Assembly (NCBI RefSeq): GCF_015751785.1
Contig: NZ_JADOTY010000001.1
Location: 1,054,001-1,118,000 of the forward strand
DNA: 64,000 nucleotides
DNA from: Micromonospora vinacea
GTDB taxonomy: Bacteria; Actinomycetota; Actinomycetes; Mycobacteriales; Micromonosporaceae
Reading direction: 5' to 3'
Shown here: positions 28,468-37,046 of the stretch, in pieces
Numbering within the stretch: position 1 is the stretch's first letter
Layout of the letters: each line of letters opens with the position of its first letter
Notes under the pieces: model-generated
Databases searched by the model: none
Told to the model about the DNA's origin: nothing
What the model saw: only the letters and a program-made list of their open reading frames with translations
Position numbers and translations under genes: made by a program

Positions 28468-29553
28468 ATGCGTAAGGGGATCCTCACCATCGCCGCCGTG
28501 GGCCTGCTCACGACCGGCGGCTTGACCGCCTGTAGCGACGACTCCGGCGACAAGGCCGGCTCCGACAAGACCCCCAAGATCGGCGTGATCCTGCCGGACA
28601 GCAAGTCCTCGGCCCGCTGGGAGACCGCGGACCGTCGGTTCCTGGAGGAGGCGTTCAAGGCCGCCGGCGTCCAGTACGACATCCAGAACGCCCAGAACGA
28701 CAAGACCGCCTTCCAGACCATCGCCGACCAGATGATCACGGGCGGCGTGACCGCCCTGATGATCGTCAACCTGGACTCCGGCACCGGCAAGGCCGTACTC
28801 GACAAGGCCAAGTCGCAGGGCGTCGCCACCATCGACTACGACCGGCTCACCCTCGGCGGCTCCGCCCAGTACTACGTCAGCTTCGACAACGAGACCGTCG
28901 GCAAGCTCCAGGGCGAGGGTCTGTCGAAGTGCCTGACCGAGAAGGGCGTCAAGAACCCCGTCGTGGCGTACCTGAACGGCTCCCCCACCGACAACAACGC
29001 CACCCTCTTCAAGGCCGGCTACGACTCCGTGCTCAAGCCGAAGTTCGACGCCAAGGAGTACGTCAAGGGTCCTGAGGACGCGGTGCCCGCGTGGGACAAC
29101 GCGCAGGCCGCGACGATCTTCGAGCAGCAGCTCACCAAGGCCAACGGCAAGATCGACGGCGTGCTCGCCGCCAACGACGGTCTCGGCAACGCGGCCATCT
29201 CGATCCTGAAGAAGAACAAGCTCAACGGCAAGGTGCCGGTGACCGGGCAGGACGCCAGCACCGAGGGCCTGCAGAACATCCTCGCCGGTGACCAGTGCAT
29301 GACCGTCTACAAGGCGGTCCGGGAAGAGGCCAAGGCCGCCTCCGACCTGGCCATCGCCCTCGCCAAGGGCGAGACGAAGGACACCGGCCAGACGGTCAAG
29401 GACGGTGACCGGGACGTTCCCTCGGTGCTGCTCACCCCGAAGGCCATCACCAAGGAGACCGTCAAGGACGTCATCGCCGACGGCTACGTGACCAAGGAAG
29501 AGGTCTGCACCGCGGCGTACACCAAGTTCTGCGCCGAAGCCGGCATCAGCTGA
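28468..29553 (+). CDS. Sugar (xylose-type) ABC transporter substrate-binding lipoprotein
   Basis: A 361-residue extracytoplasmic receptor. The signal peptide ends in LTAC with lipidated Cys22. The mature part is a periplasmic-binding-protein type I fold of the XylF kind: KIGVILPDSKSSARW, FQTIADQMITGGVTALMIVN, VATIDYDRLTLGGSAQYYVS, FDNETVGKLQGE, VLAANDGLGNAAISILKK, VPVTGQDASTEGLQNIL, DQCMTVYKAV. This pattern is typical of D-xylose binding proteins, though specificity for another pentose cannot be excluded. GAAAGGA precedes the ATG. A stable hairpin separates it from the ATPase gene, which would let the receptor be made in excess. Confidence 0.92.
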   Translation: MRKGILTIAAVGLLTTGGLTACSDDSGDKAGSDKTPKIGVILPDSKSSARWETADRRFLEEAFKAAGVQYDIQNAQNDKTAFQTIADQMITGGVTALMIVNLDSGTGKAVLDKAKSQGVATIDYDRLTLGGSAQYYVSFDNETVGKLQGEGLSKCLTEKGVKNPVVAYLNGSPTDNNATLFKAGYDSVLKPKFDAKEYVKGPEDAVPAWDNAQAATIFEQQLTKANGKIDGVLAANDGLGNAAISILKKNKLNGKVPVTGQDASTEGLQNILAGDQCMTVYKAVREEAKAASDLAIALAKGETKDTGQTVKDGDRDVPSVLLTPKAITKETVKDVIADGYVTKEEVCTAAYTKFCAEAGIS

Positions 29554-29585
29554 CCGACGCCGCAGTACCCGCCGGAACGACCATC

Positions 29586-29623
29586 GCCGCCCGGCACGGG
29601 AGCACCCTCCCGTGCCGGGCGGC
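29586..29623 (+). terminator. Intercistronic hairpin after the binding-protein gene
   Basis: A perfect 16-bp stem (29586–29601 with 29608–29623) and a 6-base loop, 33 bases past the stop and 44 bases before the ATPase start. It may be a partial terminator or an mRNA-stabilising structure that raises receptor over transporter. Confidence 0.8.
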
Positions 29624-29667
29624 GCCCGCCGGACGGGCCCCGACCCTCCCTTAAGAAGGAGACCCCC

Positions 29668-30486
29668 GTGTCCGCGACCCCCCTGCTGGAACTCCGCGGG
29701 ATCGACAAGAGCTTCGGTCCCGTCCAGGTGCTCCGCGACGTCGCCCTGACCGTCCACCCGGGCGAAGTGACCGCACTGGTCGGTGACAACGGCGCCGGCA
29801 AGTCGACCCTGGTGAAGTGCATCAGCGGCATCCACCCCACCGACGCCGGAGAGTTCCTGTTCAACGGTGAACCGGTGCACATCGGCAGCCCCCGCGACGC
29901 CGCCACGCTCGGCATCGAGGTCGTCTACCAGGACCTCGCGCTCTGCGACAACCTGGACATCGTGCAGAACATGTTCCTCGGCCGGGAGAAGCGCAGCGGC
30001 ATCGTCCTCGACGAGCCGACCATGGAACAGCTCGCCGCCGAAACGCTGGCGGGGCTCTCCATCCGCACCGTCACCTCACTACGCCAGCACGTGTCCAGCC
30101 TCTCCGGTGGCCAACGCCAGACCGTGGCCATCGCCAAGGCGGTGCTCTGGAACAGCAAGCTCGTCATCCTGGACGAGCCGACCGCGGCGCTCGGCGTGGC
30201 ACAGACCGCCCAGGTTCTCGAACTGGTCCGCCGCCTCGCCGACAACGGCCTGGCCGTGGTGCTCATCTCGCACAACATGAACGACGTCTTCGCCGTCTCC
30301 GACCGGATCGCCGCGCTGTACCTCGGCCAGATGGTCGCCCAGGTGAAGACCACCGACATCACCCACGCCCAGGTGGTCGAGCTGATCACCGCCGGGCGCT
30401 CGGGCGGGCTCGGCCTCGCCACCGACCCGGGCAGCAACGGCGACGGCCCGCAGCCGGCCGACTCGATCTCAGGAGGCGTCCGATGA
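29668..30486 (+). CDS. Sugar ABC transporter ATP-binding protein
   Basis: A 272-residue single-domain ATPase. Walker A GDNGAGKST at 39–47, signature LSGGQRQTVAIAKAV, Walker B LVILDEPTAAL, and switch His in VLISHNMNDVF. Only one nucleotide domain is present, unlike the double XylG/MglA ATPases of enterobacteria, so it should act as a homodimer. This single-domain form is usual in actinobacteria and other groups. GTG 29668 has AAGGAG upstream. The end overlaps the permease start (ATGA). Confidence 0.94.
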   Translation: MSATPLLELRGIDKSFGPVQVLRDVALTVHPGEVTALVGDNGAGKSTLVKCISGIHPTDAGEFLFNGEPVHIGSPRDAATLGIEVVYQDLALCDNLDIVQNMFLGREKRSGIVLDEPTMEQLAAETLAGLSIRTVTSLRQHVSSLSGGQRQTVAIAKAVLWNSKLVILDEPTAALGVAQTAQVLELVRRLADNGLAVVLISHNMNDVFAVSDRIAALYLGQMVAQVKTTDITHAQVVELITAGRSGGLGLATDPGSNGDGPQPADSISGGVR

Positions 30487-31745
30487 CCACCACCGCCGTG
30501 CGGAAGGGCGGCCCCGCGGCCGTCACACCGGCGCCGACCGTCGGAGGCCACGTCCGCAACTACTTCAGTCGCGTACGTGGTGGCGACGTCGGCGCGCTAC
30601 CGGCCGTGCTCGGGCTGATCGTGCTCTGCACCGTCTTCGCGATCATGCGGCCGTCGTCGTTCCTGTCGGCCGGCAACTTCGCCAACCTCTTCACCCAGGG
30701 CGCGGCGGTCACGCTGATCGCGATGGGCCTGGTCTTCGTGCTGCTGCTCGGGGAGATCGACCTCTCCGCAGGCTTCGCCAGCGGCGTCTGCGCCGCGGTG
30801 CTGGCCAATGTGGTCACCGTGCTCGGCTACCCGTGGTGGGTCGCCGTGCTCGCCGCGGTCGCCACCGGTGTGGTCATCGGCACCACTCTCGGCATGCTCG
30901 TCGCGAAGATCGGCATCCCGTCCTTTGTGGTCACCCTCGCCGGTTTCCTCGCCTTCCAGGGCGTCGTGTTGCTGCTCGTCAAGGAGGGCACCAACATCTC
31001 CGTCCGCGACGAGGTGCTGGTCGCCATCGCCAACCGCAACCTCGCCCCCACGCTGGGCTGGGCGCTGACCGCCCTCGCGGTCATCGGCTACGCGGCGGTG
31101 CAACTGCTGCGCCACCGCAACCGGGTGACCCGCGGTCTGATCACCGACCCGATCGCGGTGGTGGCGCTACGGATCGGCGGCCTCGCCGTCATCCTCGGCA
31201 CCGCCGTGTACGTGCTCAACCTGGAGCGCAGCCGCAACGTCCTCATCGTCTCGCTCAAGGGCGTGCCGATCGTGGTGCCGATCATCGCGGTACTGCTCGT
31301 CATCTGGACCTTCGTGCTGCAACGCACCAGCTACGGCCGGCACATCTACGCCGTCGGCGGCAACCGGGAAGCCGCCCGCCGGGCCGGCATCGGAGTCGAC
31401 CGGATCCGGATTTCCGTCTTCGTGATCTGCTCGTCCATGGCCGCCATCGGTGGCATCGTGGCGGCCAGCCGGGCCAACTCGGTCGACCCCAACACCGGGG
31501 GCAGTAACGTACTGCTCTACGCGGTCGGCGCAGCGGTTATCGGCGGCACCAGCCTCTTCGGTGGCAAGGGCCGCGTCCTCGACGCCGTACTCGGCGGCGC
31601 GGTGGTCGCGGTCATCGAAAACGGAATGGGCCTGATGGGGTACAGCGCGGGAGTCAAGTACGTGGTCACCGGCGTCGTGCTGCTGCTCGCCGCCAGCGTC
31701 GACGCGCTCTCCCGCCGCCGCGCGGCAGCCACCGGCACCCGCTGA
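30483..31745 (+). CDS. Sugar (xylose-type) ABC transporter permease
   Basis: A 420-residue integral membrane protein of the XylH/RbsC family with about ten hydrophobic helices. Family landmarks are LLLGEIDLSAGFASGVCAAV near 95, IGIPSFVVTLAGFLAFQGVV, the VGGNREAARRAGI coupling segment, and LLYAVGAAVIGGTSLFGGKG towards the end. Length and order fit XylH rather than the shorter RbsC. Start overlaps the ATPase stop by four bases, and AGGAGGCG is its ribosome site inside the ATPase gene. Confidence 0.94.
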   Translation: MTTTAVRKGGPAAVTPAPTVGGHVRNYFSRVRGGDVGALPAVLGLIVLCTVFAIMRPSSFLSAGNFANLFTQGAAVTLIAMGLVFVLLLGEIDLSAGFASGVCAAVLANVVTVLGYPWWVAVLAAVATGVVIGTTLGMLVAKIGIPSFVVTLAGFLAFQGVVLLLVKEGTNISVRDEVLVAIANRNLAPTLGWALTALAVIGYAAVQLLRHRNRVTRGLITDPIAVVALRIGGLAVILGTAVYVLNLERSRNVLIVSLKGVPIVVPIIAVLLVIWTFVLQRTSYGRHIYAVGGNREAARRAGIGVDRIRISVFVICSSMAAIGGIVAASRANSVDPNTGGSNVLLYAVGAAVIGGTSLFGGKGRVLDAVLGGAVVAVIENGMGLMGYSAGVKYVVTGVVLLLAASVDALSRRRAAATGTR

Positions 31746-31765
31746 CCGCGGGAGGTAGCACCAGC

Positions 31766-32947
31766 ATGCGCCCAGGACCGAGCCAGGATGATGTCCGACG
31801 GCAGAACCTCGGGGCCCTGCTGCGGCACGTGCACGTCCACGGGGCGACCACGCGTGCCGAGCTGACGACCACGCTGGGTCTCAACCGCAGCACCATCGGC
31901 GCGCTCACCGCCGACCTGTCCGCAGTGGGGCTGGTCAGCGAAGGAGCACCGAAGGAGACCGGCCGGGCCGGACGACCGTCACTTGTCGTCCGGCCCGAGT
32001 CGGCCCGGGTCTACGCGTACGCGTACTCGGTGGAGGTGGACCGGCTGCGCGCAGCCCGGATCGGGCTGGGTGGCGCGGTCCTGGACCGCCGGGATCTGGA
32101 CCGGCCACGCGGCCTGCTGGCCGCCGAGGCCGCGCCACTGCTGGCCGGCGCGGTCAAGGAGATGCAGCAGTTGGTGCCGGCGGACGCGATCTGTGTCGGT
32201 GCCGGCGTCGCTGTCTGCGGCATGGTCCGCCGGGACGACGGCCTGGTCCGACTCGGCCCCACCACCGGTTGGGTGGACGAGCCGATCGGCGCTGCCCTCG
32301 CCGACGAGTTGGGCATCGACGTACCGATCACAGTGGGCAACGTGGCCGACGTCGCCGCGTTCGCCGAGCACGCACGGGGTGTGGCGGCGGGGTGCGACAA
32401 CGTCCTCTACCTGTACGGCGACGTCGGCGTGGGCGCCGGCATCATCGCCGGTGGCCGTCGACTGACCGGGCACGGTGGGTACGGCGGCGAGGTCGGCCAC
32501 ATGAAGGTGGCCCGCGACGGCAGACCCTGTGAGTGCGGCTCCCGGGGCTGTTGGGAGACCGAGATCGGCGAGCACGGCCTCCTGCGCGCGGCCGGACGCT
32601 CCGACGCCCGGGGCCGCGAAGCGCTGCTGGCGGTCTTCGACGCCGCCGACCGGGGAGACGCCCGGGCCCAGACGGCGGTCCGCCAGGCCGGCGACTGGCT
32701 CGGCTTCGGGGTGGCCAACCTGGTCAACGTCTTCAACCCCGAGATGGTCATCTTCGGCGGGACCATGCGCGACCTCTACCTCGCGGCGGCGGCCCAGATC
32801 CGCAGCCGGCTCAACTCCAACGCGCTCGGCGCCTGCCTGGAGCACGTCCGGCTGCGCACCCCGAAACTGGGTGAGGACGCGCCCCTGATCGGTGCCGCTG
32901 AACTGGCCTTCGAACGGCTCCTCGCCGACCCCCTCGACGTGGGCTGA
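31766..32947 (+). CDS. ROK-family transcriptional regulator (XylR-like)
   Basis: A 393-residue regulator. Residues ~10–65 are a winged helix-turn-helix (NLGALLRHVHVHGATTRAEL, LGLNRSTIGALTADL). The rest is a ROK sugar-binding domain: GVAVCGMVRRDDG, NVADVAAFAEH, LYLYGDVGVGAGIIAGGR and the zinc motif HMKVARDGRPCECGSRGCWE. The phosphate-binding residues of a true kinase are not obvious, so a regulator role is preferred. It lies 20 bases after the permease gene, with GGAGG upstream of its ATG, and very probably represses the operon in the absence of the sugar. Confidence 0.92.
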   Translation: MRPGPSQDDVRRQNLGALLRHVHVHGATTRAELTTTLGLNRSTIGALTADLSAVGLVSEGAPKETGRAGRPSLVVRPESARVYAYAYSVEVDRLRAARIGLGGAVLDRRDLDRPRGLLAAEAAPLLAGAVKEMQQLVPADAICVGAGVAVCGMVRRDDGLVRLGPTTGWVDEPIGAALADELGIDVPITVGNVADVAAFAEHARGVAAGCDNVLYLYGDVGVGAGIIAGGRRLTGHGGYGGEVGHMKVARDGRPCECGSRGCWETEIGEHGLLRAAGRSDARGREALLAVFDAADRGDARAQTAVRQAGDWLGFGVANLVNVFNPEMVIFGGTMRDLYLAAAAQIRSRLNSNALGACLEHVRLRTPKLGEDAPLIGAAELAFERLLADPLDVG

Positions 32948-32966
32948 TCCGCGTACGCTGTCCGGC

Positions 32967-33263
32967 GTGGATGTCGAGCTACGCGCCTCCGACGACGACC
33001 GCAACCGGGTGGTCGCCGCGCTGCACCAGCACACCGCGGCGGGCCGGCTGACGCTCGACGAGTTCTCCGATCGCGCCGGTGCGGTGTGGACGGCGCGCAC
33101 CCTCGGTGACCTGGCCGCGCTGACCCGCGACCTACCGGCACTGCCCAACTCGGTCGTCGACGCCGGCCCGGTCGGGCGCGGGCGTCAGGAGTTGCTGATG
33201 GTCTTCGCCGCCGCGGCGCTCACCCTGCTGCTGCTCGGCGGCCTGCTCGCCGTCACCCGCTGA
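32967..33263 (+). CDS. DUF1707 domain protein with C-terminal membrane helix
   Basis: A 98-residue protein. Residues ~3–55 are a DUF1707 (SHOCT-like) domain: VELRASDDDRNRVVAALHQH, GRLTLDEFSDRAGAVW, ARTLGDLAALTRDLP. One membrane helix (LLMVFAAAALTLLLLGGLLAV) ends the protein. DUF1707 proteins are common small membrane proteins in actinobacteria with no known job. GTG 32967 is taken because the domain begins at once after it; it starts 19 bases beyond the ROK gene. Confidence 0.85.
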   Translation: MDVELRASDDDRNRVVAALHQHTAAGRLTLDEFSDRAGAVWTARTLGDLAALTRDLPALPNSVVDAGPVGRGRQELLMVFAAAALTLLLLGGLLAVTR

Positions 33264-33387
33264 TCCCTGTCGCTCCGCGATGAACTGATCGCGCGATCAG
33301 TCCGTACCAGTGGGCGGACGGGCAACCGGCAGGTACGGCTGCCCGGTCCAGACGCGTTCCGGTCCGGACCGAGGAGGCACCACAGAC

Positions 33388-34128
33388 ATGGCACCGCTCA
33401 GATCCGCCCATCGCCGACTGGGCACCCGGACCCACCGAGCGGTGATGCTGCTCATCGCGGTCATCGCGGGGGTCGGTGTCCTGCCCGGCGTGGCCGTCGC
33501 CGCGCCCGCCGGTGGCCAGCAGCTCAACGCCGCCGACATGACACTGCTCAACGGGGTGCGGCTGGCCGGGCTGTGGGAGATGCCAGCCGGCCAGATGGCC
33601 GCCGAGAAGGGACAGTCGGCGAAGGTCCGGGAGATCGGCGCCGGCATCGCCGACGAGCACCAGAAGCTCGACCAGCTCGTGGTCGACGCGGCCAACAAGT
33701 TGGGCGCGACGATCCCCAGCGAGCCGACCGCCGAGCAGAAGGGCTGGCTGGCCGAGATGCAGAAGGCATCCGGCGCCCGGTTCGACCAGATCTTCGTCAC
33801 CCGGCTCCGGGTTGCCCACGGCAAGATCTTCCCGGTGATCGGCGCGGTCCGGGCCAGCACCCGGGACGCCACCGTCCGCAAGCTCTGCGAGGACGCCAAC
33901 GCGTTCGTCCAGCACCACATGCAGATGCTGGAGAGCACCGGCCTGGTCCGTTGGCCGGAGCTGCCGCCGGCCGCGCTGCCCGCCCCGGGTGAGGACGGGC
34001 TCCTGGCCGCCGCCTCCGCCAACTCCGGCCCGCAGGTCGGAGTCAGCAGCACCGTCGTCTGGCTGGTCTTCCTCGCCGCGCTGGGCACAGGCGGAATCGC
34101 CACCTACCGGATGTTGCGCCGTAGCTGA
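33388..34128 (+). CDS. Secreted, membrane-anchored DUF4142 protein
   Basis: A 246-residue exported protein. A signal sequence (~1–44) ends in VAVAAPA. Residues ~48–185 are the DUF4142 four-helix domain: LNAADMTLLNGVRLAGLWEM, EIGAGIADEHQKLDQLVVDA, and the helix NAFVQHHMQMLESTG. Histidines in the helices (DEHQKLD, VAHGK, QHHMQ) recall ferritin-like folds, but a metal site is not established. A C-terminal helix (VVWLVFLAALGTGGIATY) and RMLRRS end anchor it to the membrane. ATG 33388 has GAGGAGG 12 bases upstream. Function unknown. Confidence 0.85.
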   Translation: MAPLRSAHRRLGTRTHRAVMLLIAVIAGVGVLPGVAVAAPAGGQQLNAADMTLLNGVRLAGLWEMPAGQMAAEKGQSAKVREIGAGIADEHQKLDQLVVDAANKLGATIPSEPTAEQKGWLAEMQKASGARFDQIFVTRLRVAHGKIFPVIGAVRASTRDATVRKLCEDANAFVQHHMQMLESTGLVRWPELPPAALPAPGEDGLLAAASANSGPQVGVSSTVVWLVFLAALGTGGIATYRMLRRS

Positions 34129-34161
34129 CCAGTCAGCCAGCGGCCTGGATGGTGGCTCGCG

Positions 34162-34416
34162 TCAGCGGTCGACCTGGGTGAAGTCCCAGGAGTGCGGGGC
34201 GCGGGCCACCAGCAGTGCTGGCGGGTCTGGTAGTGGGCGCGGGCTGCTGCGCCACTTGGAGATGACCACCACCCGGTGGTCGGTGGAGGAGAAGACCTCG
34301 CTGGAGACGTGGAGCGGGTCGTGCTCCAACTCGGGCAGGGCGGTGTCGCACACCCAGGTGATCAGGTCGGCGACTCCGTACGCCTCGGCGCGCGCCTCCC
34401 ACATCCGCACGATCAT
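34162..34416 (-). CDS. Small conserved-looking protein at the end of the tsa operon
   Basis: An 84-residue protein starting 15 bases after tsaD. It reads as a compact alpha/beta protein (MIVRMWEARAEAYGVADLIT, SSEVFSSTDHRVVVISKW, HSWDFTQVDR), with the strand-helix-strand spacing of small antibiotic-biosynthesis-monooxygenase-like ferredoxin folds. The likeness is weak. The operon position suggests co-expression with tsaD, but no link to t6A synthesis can be claimed. Confidence 0.6.
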   Translation of the reverse strand: MIVRMWEARAEAYGVADLITWVCDTALPELEHDPLHVSSEVFSSTDHRVVVISKWRSSPRPLPDPPALLVARAPHSWDFTQVDR

Positions 34417-34430
34417 GTCCGCCGCTCCCG

Positions 34431-35477
34431 TCACACGCTGACCGTGGTCAACGGCAGCGCCGAATCGGCTGGCAGGTCCAGTCGACTGGGAGCGACCCCG
34501 GCGGCGACCAGGTGCGAACCGAGCGCGGCCACCATCGCACCGTTGTCGGTGCACAGCTTTGGCCGGGGTACCCGGACCTGGATGCCGTACTTCTCGGCCC
34601 GCTGCTCGGCCATCGCCCGCAGCCGCGAGTTCGCCGCCACTCCCCCGCCGATGACCAGGGTCTCGATGCCCTGCGCGCGGCAGGCGGCGAGCGCCTTGCT
34701 GGTCAGCACGTCGCAGACCGCCTCCTGGAAGGACGCGGCCACGTCGGCCACCGGCACCGGCTCGCCGGCACGCTGACGGGCCTCGACCCACCGGGCCACC
34801 GCCGTCTTCAGGCCGGAGAACGAGAAGTCGTACCGGTGGGCGGCCAGATCCTTGGCGGCGGTCAGACCGCGAGGGAAGGCGATAGAGGCGGCATCGCCGG
34901 CCCGCGCCTCCCGGTCGATGGGCGGACCGCCGGGGAACGGCAACCCGAGCAGCCGGGCGACCTTGTCGAACGCCTCCCCGGCCGCGTCGTCGATGGTGGC
35001 GCCCAGCGGGGTGACACCGCGGGCCAGGTCGTCGACGAGCAGCAGGGACGAGTGGCCGCCAGATACCAGGAGCGCGATGGCGGGTTCGGGCAGTGGGCCG
35101 TGCTCAAGGGTGTCCACCGCGACGTGGGCGGCGAGGTGGTTGACGCCGTAGATGGGTTTCTCGGCGGCGACCGCGTACCCCTTGGCGGCGGCGACGCCGA
35201 CCAGCAGCGCACCGGCCAGCCCCGGGCCGGAGGTGACAGCGATGGCGTCGATGTCGGCCAGCGTGACGCCGGCCTCGGTCAGTGCCCGGTCCATGGTCGG
35301 CACGATGGCCTCCAGGTGTGCCCGGCTGGCCACCTCCGGGACCACACCCCCGAACCGGGCGTGTTCCTCGACGCTGGAGGCGAGCGCGTCGGCCAGCAGG
35401 GTGTGCCCCCGCACGATGCCGACGCCGGTCTCGTCGCAGGAGGTTTCGATACCCAGGATCAGTGGTTCGTCAGCCAT
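34431..35477 (-). CDS. tsaD: tRNA N6-adenosine threonylcarbamoyltransferase
   Basis: Transfers threonylcarbamoyl from its AMP ester to A37 of ANN-decoding tRNAs, together with TsaB and TsaE. The 348-residue protein has [16 protein letters not shown] at the start, [18 protein letters not shown], the metal-binding [20 protein letters not shown], and [15 protein letters not shown] with the C-terminal [14 protein letters not shown]. Length is normal. ATG 35477 overlaps the end of rimI by 8 bases. The order tsaB-rimI-tsaD matches Rv3421c–Rv3419c of M. tuberculosis. Confidence 0.97.
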   Translation of the reverse strand: MADEPLILGIETSCDETGVGIVRGHTLLADALASSVEEHARFGGVVPEVASRAHLEAIVPTMDRALTEAGVTLADIDAIAVTSGPGLAGALLVGVAAAKGYAVAAEKPIYGVNHLAAHVAVDTLEHGPLPEPAIALLVSGGHSSLLLVDDLARGVTPLGATIDDAAGEAFDKVARLLGLPFPGGPPIDREARAGDAASIAFPRGLTAAKDLAAHRYDFSFSGLKTAVARWVEARQRAGEPVPVADVAASFQEAVCDVLTSKALAACRAQGIETLVIGGGVAANSRLRAMAEQRAEKYGIQVRVPRPKLCTDNGAMVAALGSHLVAAGVAPSRLDLPADSALPLTTVSV

Positions 35478-35952
35478 GGTCGTGTGGTCCGTCCCCGGTC
35501 GGCTCGGCGTCGCGCCGCATGACCAGCGCGTCGGTGTTGCTCGGTTGGTAGTAGCCGCGCCGCACCCCGATCGGCTCGAACCCGTACGTCGCGTAGAGCC
35601 GTTGGGCTGCGGCGTTGTCCACGGCGACCTCCAGCAGGGTGCTGCGGGCGTCGCGCCGGACCGCCTCGGCGAGCAACTCCTCCAGCAGGGTGCGGCCCAC
35701 GCCGCGCCGCTGGGCGTCCCGGCGGACGGCGATGTTCTGCACCCACACCTCGTCCGGCGGAGCGCCGGCGAGTCCGGCGTAGCCGAGCACCGAACCGTCC
35801 GCGTCGACGGCGACCCGGTAGTGGTGCCCGTTTGCCAACTCGCTCCAGAACATGGCCGGCGACCACTGCTCGGCGCCGAAGAGGTCCGCCTCGATCGGCA
35901 GCACGTCATCGATGTGCCACCAGCGGAACGGTTCGAGCCGTACCGCCGTCAT
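35470..35952 (-). CDS. rimI: Ribosomal protein N-acetyltransferase RimI-type (GNAT)
   Basis: A 160-residue GNAT acetyltransferase. The acetyl-CoA loop is in [20 protein letters not shown] (motif A, R/Q-x2-G-x-G/A), followed by [20 protein letters not shown] and RRGYYQP at the usual places. RimI acetylates the N-terminus of S18 in E. coli; in actinobacteria its substrates may be broader. It is embedded between tsaB and tsaD, overlapping both by four and eight bases, a conserved arrangement. Confidence 0.93.
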   Translation of the reverse strand: MTAVRLEPFRWWHIDDVLPIEADLFGAEQWSPAMFWSELANGHHYRVAVDADGSVLGYAGLAGAPPDEVWVQNIAVRRDAQRRGVGRTLLEELLAEAVRRDARSTLLEVAVDNAAAQRLYATYGFEPIGVRRGYYQPSNTDALVMRRDAEPTGDGPHDHG

Positions 35953-36626
35953 GGCAGGACCGGTTTGCGGCCGGCCGCCGCCACCGCGTCGGGGCGGCGC
36001 AGGTAGAGCGGGGTGAGCCGCTCACTGGACGCGCCGGCCCGGATCCGTTCGGCGGCGAGCAGCGCCAGCACTGTCGCGTCCGGGTAGCGCGGCTCGACTC
36101 GAACGGGCAGGTCCAGGACCTCGGCGTATCGGTGCGCCCCGTCACCGACCGCGATCGTCGCGCCCAGTTCCCGGGCGCGCGCGGCGGCGACCGCCGGTGC
36201 GGACACCTCAGGCCCGACGATCCGCTGGCCGGCGCCGTCGTAGACGGCCCAGTAGAGCTCCTTGCGCCGTGCGTCGCTGGCGGCCAGGACCGGCGCGCCG
36301 GACGCCGCCGGGTAGCCGATGGCGTCCAGCGAACAGACGCCGTACGTGGGGATGCCGAGCACCTGACCCATTGTCGCGGCGGTGACCAGGCCGACCCGCA
36401 GCCCGGTGAACGGCCCCGGGCCGAGCCCGGCGACGATGGCGGTCAGGTCCCGTGGGCGCGCGTCGGCGTCGGCGAGGACCGCATCCACCTGGGGCGCGAG
36501 CAGCTCACCGTGCGCGCGGGCGTCGACCGTGCACCGGTGCGCCCGCGACGCCACGCCATCTGCCGAGACGTCCACCAGCGCCGCGGTGACCGCGGGGGTC
36601 GAGCTGTCCACCACGAGTACGAGCAC
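35949..36626 (-). CDS. tsaB: tRNA threonylcarbamoyladenosine biosynthesis protein TsaB
   Basis: A 225-residue ASKHA-fold partner of TsaD. Its start VLVVDSSTPAVTAALVDV resembles TsaD's N-terminus but lacks the metal-site histidines, as in other TsaB. Further landmarks are GLGPGPFTGLRVGLVTAATM and the middle SLDAIGYPAA, DARRKELYWAVYD. It forms the TsaB–TsaD heterodimer, with TsaE (38545–39027) as the ATPase. It is the first gene of the small tsaB-rimI-tsaD operon. Confidence 0.95.
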   Translation of the reverse strand: MLVLVVDSSTPAVTAALVDVSADGVASRAHRCTVDARAHGELLAPQVDAVLADADARPRDLTAIVAGLGPGPFTGLRVGLVTAATMGQVLGIPTYGVCSLDAIGYPAASGAPVLAASDARRKELYWAVYDGAGQRIVGPEVSAPAVAAARARELGATIAVGDGAHRYAEVLDLPVRVEPRYPDATVLALLAAERIRAGASSERLTPLYLRRPDAVAAAGRKPVLP

Positions 36627-36696
36627 GGTAAGCCAGCCTAGCCGCCCCGCCGCAGACCTCGGTCACGCCCCGCCCCGCCACCGGCCGCGGACCTCG

Positions 36697-36754
36697 CCCC
36701 GCCGCCTCGTCCTGCTGCCCCGCCGCCTCGTCCTGCTGCCCCGCCGCCTCGCCC
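36697..36754. repeat. 21-bp direct repeat
   Basis: The unit ccccgccgcctcgtcctgctg is repeated exactly at 36697–36717 and 36718–36738, with a third partial copy to 36754. Confidence 0.85.
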
Positions 36755-36920
36755 TGGGTGCCACCACGCCCACAGCCGGTCGTCAGGGGCCCTACCGGGG
36801 GCGGCCCCCAGCCGTCCCGCACGGTCCCACCCATCGCACGGCCTCAGCTGACCGACGGCCCGCCCGCACCGCCCAACCGACGGACGGACGGACGGACGGC
36901 AACAGGCCACATCGCCCCAG

Positions 36921-36970
36921 TGAGCGTGATGTCTCTGAGTCATCGTGATGACTCACAGACATCACGCTCA
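36921..36970. repeat. 50-bp near-perfect palindrome
   Basis: Arms of 24 bases (36921–36944 and 36947–36970) pair with a single mismatch around a 2-base centre. Each begins GAGCGTGATGTCT after a T. It is followed by an AT-rich TTAAAGTAA and lies about 76 bases above the XRE regulator start. It could be an operator for that regulator, a cruciform-forming site or a mobile palindrome. Confidence 0.9.
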
Positions 36971-37046
36971 TTAAAGTAAGGCCCGCCATCCGCCGATCTG
37001 CCGCAGCAGGATCGCGGACGTCTCGCCCTTGGTCCACCATGCCGGG

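Larger units (their letters stand above)
36627..37046. other. 420-bp gene-free interval with repeats between tsaB and the XRE gene
   Basis: Contains a 21-bp direct repeat (36697–36754), a (CGGA)5-type run at about 36880–36899 and a 50-bp palindrome (36921–36970). The tsaB promoter must lie at the left end. No gene is credible; readable frames here are repeat-derived. Confidence 0.7.
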
